The notes under the pieces: generated by a model
What the model was told of the DNA's origin: nothing
The model's database searches: none
What the model saw: only the letters and a program-made list of their open reading frames with translations
Assembly: GCA_900548595.1 (NCBI GenBank)
Contig: URLB01000021.1
Location: forward strand, 1 to 19,552
Source of the DNA: an uncultured Eubacteriales bacterium
GTDB lineage: Bacteria > Bacillota > Clostridia > Lachnospirales > Anaerotignaceae
Direction: 5' to 3'
Length of the DNA: 19,552 nt
Shown: piece after piece, positions 14,118 through 19,552 of the stretch
How the letters are laid out: each line of letters opens with the position of its first letter
Position numbering within the stretch: the first letter of the stretch is position 1
Position numbers and translations under genes: made by a program

Positions 14118-16439
14118 ATGATTACAACAATAAAAAAGCGAGACGGTCGTACCGCTTATTTTGACATCAATAAAATAGCAAGCGCAATCAACAAGTCTTT
14201 CGGCGCAACAACAGGCACAAAGGATAACGCAACATGTCTTTCGCTTGCCGGTGAAGTAGCTACTATCCTTGAGTCTGCCGGAATAGAAACTCCTACAGTT
14301 GAACAGATACAGGACAATGTTGAAAGTGTGCTTATATCACACGGATATGTGAATACAGCTAAAAGCTATATTCTTTACAGAGCTGAAAGAACACGCGTCA
14401 GAGACATGAATACACGTCTTATGAAAACATTTGAAGACATAACATACTCGGACGCAAAAGAAAGCGATATAAAAAGGGAAAATGCCAATATTGACGGCAA
14501 TACTCCCATGGGCGCCATGCTTAAATACGGTTCGGAAGGAGCAAAACATTTTAACGAAATGTATGTGCTCAATCCGAAACATTCCGAAGCGCACAGAAAC
14601 GGCGATATCCATATCCATGACCTTGATTTCTATACGCTTACGACTACATGCTGCCAGATCGACATAATAAAACTTTTTAAAGACGGTTTTTCCACAGGTC
14701 ATGGCGTACTCCGTGAGCCTAACGATATTTCCAGCTATTCGGCGCTTGCATGTATAGCAATACAGTCAAACCAGAACGACCAGCATGGCGGTCAGTCTAT
14801 CGTAAACTTTGATTACGGTCTTGCCCCCGGCGTTAAAAAGACATATAAAAAACGTTATTTCAGACTTCTCAGAAATGCCCTTGAGCTTCTCGGCGGAGAA
14901 CATACGGACAAGGACGTTGACGATATTAGAGAGACTTTAAAAGGCGAAGGTCTTGAGCCTGAGCTTGATACAAATCCTGTTTACGACGAAAGAGAAAAAC
15001 AGCTTCTCCTTGATAGAGGTTATGACGAAAAAGAAATCGATAAGGTTATTGAGTTTACTAAGCGTAAAGCTGCCGAGGAAACAGACAAAGCTACCTATCA
15101 GGCAATGGAAGCTTTTATCCACAACCTTAACACAATGCACTCCAGAGCAGGCGCACAGACTCCTTTCTCTTCAATAAACTACGGTATGGATACTTCCACC
15201 GAAGGACGTATGGTAATGAAAAACATACTTCTTGTTACGGAAGCAGGTCTGGGACACGGTGAAACTCCTATATTCCCCATACAGATATTCAGAGTTAAGG
15301 AAGGAATAAACTATAATCCGGGCGAGCCTAACTACGATTTATTTAAGCTTGCCTGCCGCGTCAGCGCAAAGAGACTTTTCCCTAACTTCTCATTCCAGGA
15401 TGCTCCTTTTAATCTCCAGTATTACAAAGGAACTCCAGAAACCGAAATATCATATATGGGATGCCGTACAAGAGTTATCGGCAATACTTACGACCCGACA
15501 AAGGAAATATCCAACGGAAGAGGAAACCTCAGCTTCACAAGCATAAATCTTCCTAGAATCGCTATCGAATCAAAAGGCAATATCGATTGGTTCTTCAAAG
15601 AACTTGACAGCAAAATCGACCTTGTTGCAGAACAGCTTCTTGAAAGATTCGAGATACAGGCAAAGAAAAAAGTTCACAACTTCCCGTTCCTTATGGGTGA
15701 AGGCGTATGGATAGACAGCGACAAGCTTGATATAAACGACGAAGTCCGTGAAGTACTTAAAAACGGAACTTTATCGATCGGCTTTATAGGTCTTGCGGAA
15801 ACTCTTAAGTCCCTTATAGGCTATCACCACGGCGAAAATGAGGTTGCCCAAAACCTCGGTCTTGATATAATAGCTCACATGCGCCACCGTGTAGACGAGT
15901 TCTCGGAAAAATATCATATGAACTTCTCACTCGTTGCAACGCCCGCAGAAGGACTTTCAGGAAGATTTGTAAAAATAGACAAGGAAAAATACGGTATAAT
16001 CGAAGGAGTTACCGACAGAGACTATTATACAAACAGTTTCCATATTCCTGTTTATTTCCCTATAAGCGCTTTCAAAAAAATCCAGCTGGAAGCTCCTTAT
16101 CATGCTCTTACAAACGGCGGACATATTTCCTATGTGGAGCTTGACGGCGACCCTACACAGAACCTCGACGCATTTGAAAAGGTCGTTCGCTACATGAAAG
16201 AACAGGGTATCGGTTACGGTTCGATAAACCATCCTGTAGATAGAGACCCTTGCTGCGGTTTTAACGGTATTATCGGCGACACATGTCCAAAATGCGGCAG
16301 AAGCGAGGCAGAAGGTCCCCACTTCCAGAGAATACGTCGTATTACCGGTTATCTTGTAGGCGATATGTCCAAATGGAACAACGGAAAAACAGCCGAAGAA
16401 CACGACAGAGTAAAACATAAACTTGTAATGGAAGATTAA
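14118..16439 (+). CDS. nrdD: Anaerobic (class III) ribonucleoside-triphosphate reductase
   Basis: NrdD reduces ribonucleotides to deoxyribonucleotides in the absence of oxygen, using a glycyl radical made by NrdG. The 773-residue protein starts with an ATP-cone (about 2-95, 'TTIKKRDGRTAYFDINKIAS'), the allosteric site. The barrel follows, with 'STGHGVLREPNDI', 'NDQHGGQSIVNFDYG' and the cysteine-bearing 'YMGCRTRV'. A zinc-binding segment has Cys713, Cys723 and Cys726 ('DPCCGFNG', 'CPKCGR'). The radical glycine is Gly744 in 'RITGYLVGDMSKWN'. Length and motifs are complete. AGGAGG lies 7 bases before the ATG. It is monocistronic: a strong terminator follows and nrdG is not downstream. Confidence 0.97.
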   Translation: MITTIKKRDGRTAYFDINKIASAINKSFGATTGTKDNATCLSLAGEVATILESAGIETPTVEQIQDNVESVLISHGYVNTAKSYILYRAERTRVRDMNTRLMKTFEDITYSDAKESDIKRENANIDGNTPMGAMLKYGSEGAKHFNEMYVLNPKHSEAHRNGDIHIHDLDFYTLTTTCCQIDIIKLFKDGFSTGHGVLREPNDISSYSALACIAIQSNQNDQHGGQSIVNFDYGLAPGVKKTYKKRYFRLLRNALELLGGEHTDKDVDDIRETLKGEGLEPELDTNPVYDEREKQLLLDRGYDEKEIDKVIEFTKRKAAEETDKATYQAMEAFIHNLNTMHSRAGAQTPFSSINYGMDTSTEGRMVMKNILLVTEAGLGHGETPIFPIQIFRVKEGINYNPGEPNYDLFKLACRVSAKRLFPNFSFQDAPFNLQYYKGTPETEISYMGCRTRVIGNTYDPTKEISNGRGNLSFTSINLPRIAIESKGNIDWFFKELDSKIDLVAEQLLERFEIQAKKKVHNFPFLMGEGVWIDSDKLDINDEVREVLKNGTLSIGFIGLAETLKSLIGYHHGENEVAQNLGLDIIAHMRHRVDEFSEKYHMNFSLVATPAEGLSGRFVKIDKEKYGIIEGVTDRDYYTNSFHIPVYFPISAFKKIQLEAPYHALTNGGHISYVELDGDPTQNLDAFEKVVRYMKEQGIGYGSINHPVDRDPCCGFNGIIGDTCPKCGRSEAEGPHFQRIRRITGYLVGDMSKWNNGKTAEEHDRVKHKLVMED

Positions 16440-16451
16440 TTAATTATATGC

Positions 16452-16481
16452 AAACAGACGGATAATAATATCCGTCTGTTT
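16452..16481 (+). terminator. Terminator after nrdD
   Basis: A 13-bp perfect stem (16452-16464 with 16469-16481) with an ATAA loop and a T-rich end lies 12 bases after the nrdD stop. On the opposite strand the run of T is short, so it would be a weaker end for the minus-strand gene stopping at 16529. Confidence 0.88.
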
Positions 16482-16528
16482 TATTATAAAAAAACAATCT
16501 AGTTCCTGCTTTTATTTTCTTTATGAAT

Positions 16529-17020
16529 TTATCTTACCAAAACATGATGGCTCAAATAGTATGCGCCGAACATAATCGCAAAGAAAATCATTCCCGCTAT
16601 TACAATAAATCTGATAAATTCCCATTCCTCACGGTTTTCGGCAACCTCGTTTTTATGTTTCTTAACGGCGTATTCAATCATATCTTTTCCGCTGACATCG
16701 GCTTCGCCCTCTATATTTACATTCGATTTATCCTTTACTTCTTCCCTAATGCTCTTTCTCAGCCTGTATACATGTTTCCATACAAATATAACTATAATTA
16801 ATATTATTGAACTTACAATTGTTATTTTAAAAATATTATCGGGGATGTTTTCATATTCAAGAAAACCTCTGAAAATATTTAAGAATATTACCGTATAAAA
16901 AATACTGCTCCAAATTTTTGCGGCTTTTTCATTCCCCTTTACTTCAAAATAGCTTCCAAAAGCCAGAGATATATCCATTGCCGCAAATAAGATAATAAAC
17001 AATGCTGTTTGATAATTCAT
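16529..17020 (-). CDS. Four-helix membrane protein, unrecognised
   Basis: The 163-residue protein has predicted membrane helices at about 4-24, 34-54, 64-84 and 137-158. Between helices 3 and 4 lies a charged loop of about 50 residues (about 85-134) rich in Lys and Glu, including 'EEWEFIRF' at its end. The odd second half has no motif that I know. The ATG at 17020 has a strong AAGGAGG 7 bases upstream and a good promoter beyond, so expression is likely. It appears to be transcribed alone, between nrdD (convergent) and prfC (same strand, ended by a terminator). No function is suggested by the sequence. Confidence 0.85.
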   Translation of the reverse strand: MNYQTALFIILFAAMDISLAFGSYFEVKGNEKAAKIWSSIFYTVIFLNIFRGFLEYENIPDNIFKITIVSSIILIIVIFVWKHVYRLRKSIREEVKDKSNVNIEGEADVSGKDMIEYAVKKHKNEVAENREEWEFIRFIVIAGMIFFAIMFGAYYLSHHVLVR

Positions 17021-17059
17021 ACTAACGCCTCCTTTTATGACGTCGCCCCCTATACTTTC

Positions 17060-17087
17060 ATTTTAGTCATAAAACAGCCTGTGTCAA
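17060..17087 (-). promoter_or_regulatory. Promoter of the four-helix membrane protein gene
   Basis: On the minus strand a consensus TTGACA (17087-17082) and TAAAAT (17065-17060) are 16 bases apart. It begins just past the terminator of the upstream prfC operon. Confidence 0.65.
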
Positions 17088-17103
17088 TTATCCGCAAACA
17101 AAA

Positions 17104-17126
17104 AAGAGGAACTATAAGTTCCTCTT
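17104..17126 (-). terminator. Terminator of the trmD-nrdG-prfC unit
   Basis: A perfect 10-bp stem (17126-17117 with 17113-17104) and a 3-base loop, followed on the minus strand by a T-rich run. It starts 22 bases after the prfC stop codon. Confidence 0.85.
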
Positions 17127-17148
17127 AAGTATTTATAAATATCAAATT

Positions 17149-18738
17149 TTATTCTTCTACTAATGCCTTAACTTCATGTGCCTCTATAAGTTTAACATCC
17201 GGATATTTTTCCATAAATGTATTTAATGTGTACTGATTTGCAAAAAGAATAAGCGGCCTCATAAAGTGGTCAAAGGCAAGCGCGCTTCTGGCATTAAGCA
17301 TATCTTTTATTTTTTCCTTATCAGTATCGGGCACCCATCTTGCAACGGAATAATCAAGCGGTTCCATTCTTATTTCCGAATTGTACTCGTTAAGAAGTCT
17401 GTATTCAAAAACCTCAAACTGAAGCTGTCCTACGGCGCCGAGTATTACTTCATTATACTCGTTTGTATATACCTGTATTGCGCCTTCCTGGGCAAGCTGT
17501 TCAACGCCTTTCTGGAACTGCTTTGCCTTCATAGTATCGATTGGTCTTACTTTGGCAAAAAGTTCGGGAGGGAACGTAGGAAGAGGTTCAAAGAATATCT
17601 TTTCTTTTTTATCGGTCAATGTATCCCCTATCTGATAATTTCCCGTATCGTATATACCTATTATGTCTCCGGCATAGGCGATGTCGACAGTTTCTCTGTC
17701 GTTTGCCATAAGCTGTGTAGACTGTGAAAGTTTCATCTGTTTTCCCGTTCTTGTGAGAGTTACGTTCATACCTCTTTCAAATACTCCCGAGCATATTCTT
17801 AAAAACGCAAGTCTGTCTCTGTGAGCAGGATTCATGTTTGCCTGTATCTTAAATATAAATCCGCTGAAATAATCGTCCGTCGGTTTTACTTCTCCAGTAG
17901 TTGTCTTTCTTATTCCGGGAGACGGCGACATTTCCAAAAAGTGCTTTAAGAACATTGTTACACCGAAATCCGCAAGAGCCGAGCCGAAAAATACAGGAGA
18001 AAGTTTTCCCTCGTCAATAGCCTCTTTATCGAATTCATTGCCTGCTCCGTCAACAAGTTCTATTTCGCTTCTCAATATTTCAAGGTTAGCGTCGCTTATG
18101 ATACCCTCAAGTTCAGGTCCGAACACTCCGTTATCACCGAGTTCTATCATTTTATTACTTTTGTATAAAAGTACGCAGTTATCAAGGCGGTTATATACTC
18201 CCTCAAAAAGCTGTCCGCTTCCTATGGGCCATGTTACGGCAACCGAAGGCAAGCCGAGTGCTTCCTCCAAATCCTCGAGAAGTTCCAGCGGATCTTTTGC
18301 CTGTCTGTCCAGCTTATTAATAAATGTAAATATAGGTATATGGCGCATACTGCAAACCTTAAAAAGCTTCTTTGTCTGGGTTTCCACACCTTTTGCCGCG
18401 TCTATAACCATTACCGCGCTGTCAACGGACGTAAGTATACGGTATGTATCCTCACCGAAGTCATTATGACCGGGAGTGTCCATAATAGATACTACCTTTC
18501 CGTCATATTCAAACTGCATTACAGATGAAGTAACGGAAATACCTCTCTGTTTTTCTATTTCCATCCAGTCGCTTTTTGCCGATTTTCCTGTTTTTCTTGC
18601 TTTTACTGTTCCGGCTTCCCTTATTGCTCCTCCGTGATAAAGAAGCTTTTCCGTAAGAGTTGTTTTACCGGCGTCAGGATGAGATATTATACCGAATATA
18701 CGACGTTTTTCCAACGCCTCAACACTTGTAGATGCCAT
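17149..18738 (-). CDS. prfC: Peptide chain release factor 3
   Basis: RF3 is the translational GTPase that frees RF1/RF2 from the ribosome after termination. The 529-residue length is normal. G-domain motifs are '[14 protein letters not shown]' (19-32, P-loop Lys25), the switch II 'DTPGHNDF' (87-94) and 'NKLD' (141-144). The RF3-specific features include '[20 protein letters not shown]', 'FEGVYNR', 'ALADFGV' and the C-terminal '[20 protein letters not shown]'. The ATG at 18738 has GAGAGG upstream. It lies 39 bases after nrdG with no terminator in between, and is the last gene of the probable operon. Confidence 0.97.
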   Translation of the reverse strand: MASTSVEALEKRRIFGIISHPDAGKTTLTEKLLYHGGAIREAGTVKARKTGKSAKSDWMEIEKQRGISVTSSVMQFEYDGKVVSIMDTPGHNDFGEDTYRILTSVDSAVMVIDAAKGVETQTKKLFKVCSMRHIPIFTFINKLDRQAKDPLELLEDLEEALGLPSVAVTWPIGSGQLFEGVYNRLDNCVLLYKSNKMIELGDNGVFGPELEGIISDANLEILRSEIELVDGAGNEFDKEAIDEGKLSPVFFGSALADFGVTMFLKHFLEMSPSPGIRKTTTGEVKPTDDYFSGFIFKIQANMNPAHRDRLAFLRICSGVFERGMNVTLTRTGKQMKLSQSTQLMANDRETVDIAYAGDIIGIYDTGNYQIGDTLTDKKEKIFFEPLPTFPPELFAKVRPIDTMKAKQFQKGVEQLAQEGAIQVYTNEYNEVILGAVGQLQFEVFEYRLLNEYNSEIRMEPLDYSVARWVPDTDKEKIKDMLNARSALAFDHFMRPLILFANQYTLNTFMEKYPDVKLIEAHEVKALVEE

Positions 18739-18777
18739 TATTCCAATCCTCTCAAAAATTAAATTATCTAAAATTTA

Positions 18778-19287
18778 TTAAAAATATGTTTTCTCTTCCC
18801 ACAATACTATCTTTCCCTGTTCAAGACTTGCAGGTACATCAATGGTTCTTTGATTTGAGCTTCCTTTAAATCTGAGTTCCAAAGATTTTTTATCCATTTC
18901 AAACTTGCCGTCAACCAAAACGTCGGTAGCTCTCAAAAGCCGCATAAAATCCTCATTTTTGCTGTCCGTCAATTGTTCCCATGTATATCCCGTAAACGTC
19001 CATACGTTAAGACCGAGTTTTTTAACTCCCTCCGCTATCTCCGCGCATGCCTCAGGCTGATAGAATGGGTCTCCTCCCGTCAGCGTAACACCGTCATACA
19101 GCGGATTTTCCGAGGCAAGTTTTATTATTTTATCAGTATCATACAGTTTTCCTCCGTTTGGGTCATGGCTTTCCGGGTTATGGCAGCCTTTACAGTTATG
19201 GATACATCCCTGTGTAAAAACGGACATTCTTATTCCGGGTCCGTCTACAATGGAGTCTCCCTCAATACCGAAAATTCTTATATCCAT
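18778..19287 (-). CDS. nrdG: Anaerobic ribonucleotide reductase activating enzyme
   Basis: NrdG is the radical-SAM activase that creates the glycyl radical on NrdD. The 169-residue product holds the cluster motif Cys28-x3-Cys32-x2-Cys35 ('CIHNCKGCHNPES'), 'DGPGIRMSVFTQGC' before it, and the SAM-binding 'TLTGGDPFYQ'. Length and motifs are typical. The ATG at 19287 follows the trmD stop by only two bases; no strong ribosome site stands there, only a purine-rich stretch, so translation is probably coupled to trmD. The substrate gene nrdD lies about 2.3 kb away on the opposite strand with its own regulated promoter. Confidence 0.96.
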   Translation of the reverse strand: MDIRIFGIEGDSIVDGPGIRMSVFTQGCIHNCKGCHNPESHDPNGGKLYDTDKIIKLASENPLYDGVTLTGGDPFYQPEACAEIAEGVKKLGLNVWTFTGYTWEQLTDSKNEDFMRLLRATDVLVDGKFEMDKKSLELRFKGSSNQRTIDVPASLEQGKIVLWEEKTYF

Positions 19288-19289
19288 GG

Positions 19290-19552
19290 TTATTCTTCTT
19301 TCTTAAGTTTTTTAACAAACATTTTTTCTTTATCCGTAAGTTCCGCCGAAGACAGTAAATCGGGTCTCTTTTTATATGTTCTTATTATCGACTGCTCTCT
19401 TCGCCACTTGTCTATATTTGCATGGTGTCCCGAAAGAAGCACATCGGGAACTGTTCTGCCCAAAAATTCCGGCGGTCTCGTATACTGAGGATATTCCAGA
19501 AGTCCGTCTGAAAAGCTTTCGTTTTCATAGCTCTCTTCCTTATTCAATACAC
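19290..19552 (-). CDS. trmD: tRNA (guanine-37-N1)-methyltransferase, C-terminal part
   Basis: The frame runs open to the window edge, so the 5' part is missing; about 86 C-terminal residues are visible. The stretch '[18 protein letters not shown]' followed by '[17 protein letters not shown]' is diagnostic of TrmD, which methylates G37 next to the anticodon and prevents frameshifting. The Leu codon TTG at 19547 could be misread as a start; the family similarity ('[13 protein letters not shown]') continues through it, so it is internal. It leads the probable trmD-nrdG-prfC operon. Confidence 0.95.
   Translation of the reverse strand, partial: VLNKEESYENESFSDGLLEYPQYTRPPEFLGRTVPDVLLSGHHANIDKWRREQSIIRTYKKRPDLLSSAELTDKEKMFVKKLKKEE

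Noticed and set aside
17266..17727. 153-codon plus-strand frame inside prfC
   Set aside because: Antisense to a strongly conserved RF3 region; no start signals.
18973..19488. 171-codon plus-strand frame across nrdG and trmD
   Set aside because: It lies opposite two clear families and ends or begins at no signal; a shadow frame.
1..19552. Mobile element, prophage, toxin-antitoxin or defence genes
   Set aside because: All genes except two unrecognised membrane proteins belong to housekeeping or well-known families, and no transposase, integrase, inverted terminal repeat or target duplication is visible.

Overview
This window looks like core chromosome of an anaerobic, AT-rich, Gram-positive bacterium of the Clostridia (Lachnospirales or a related order is my best guess). 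The basis is the set of genes: a division-cluster fragment headed by mraZ, a PASTA-carrying class B penicillin-binding protein, a paired YmfF/YmfH M16 peptidase set, a YlmC-like protein next to nrdR, an oxygen-sensitive class III ribonucleotide reductase with its activase, and an FMN riboswitch ahead of a riboflavin ECF transporter subunit. Ribosome binding sites are strong, and sigma-A type promoters are easy to see. I found no insertion sequence, prophage gene, CRISPR array, tRNA or rRNA.

Layout. Positions 1-564 hold the end of a metallophosphoesterase gene, followed by a half-size EamA membrane protein (655-1068). A terminator serving both directions separates these from a minus-strand block, mraZ, rsmH, ftsL and spoVD/pbp2 (5468 down to 1139), that builds the septum and starts the dcw cluster. 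Its promoter carries an array of 10-bp-spaced repeats that look like MraZ operator sites. Next on the minus strand come ymfF and ymfH, then lgt with its own promoter (9102 down to 5676). A hotdog-fold protein on the plus strand (9213-9701) converges on a secreted protein with a copper-amine-oxidase N-terminal domain (11010-9730). An isochorismatase-like hydrolase (11765-11238) diverges from a previously easy-to-miss 51-residue membrane protein (11973-12128).

The region 12129-12535 has no gene. It holds a 21-bp perfect palindrome and a full FMN riboswitch with promoter, aptamer and terminator, all upstream of ribU (12536-13099). The rest is dominated by deoxynucleotide supply. ylmC and nrdR (13954-13143, minus) diverge from nrdD (14118-16439). 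The nrdD promoter is overlaid by a 26-bp perfect inverted repeat containing two tandem NrdR-box-like cores. An unrecognised four-helix membrane protein follows (17020-16529, minus). Last is an apparent trmD-nrdG-prfC minus-strand operon; nrdG is therefore separated from its substrate gene nrdD and transcribed with translation genes.

I see no clearly new multi-gene system. The most interesting items are regulatory DNA (the MraZ repeat array, the nrdD operator, the palindrome at 12171), the small membrane protein, the internally duplicated secreted protein, and the unusual operon placement of nrdG.
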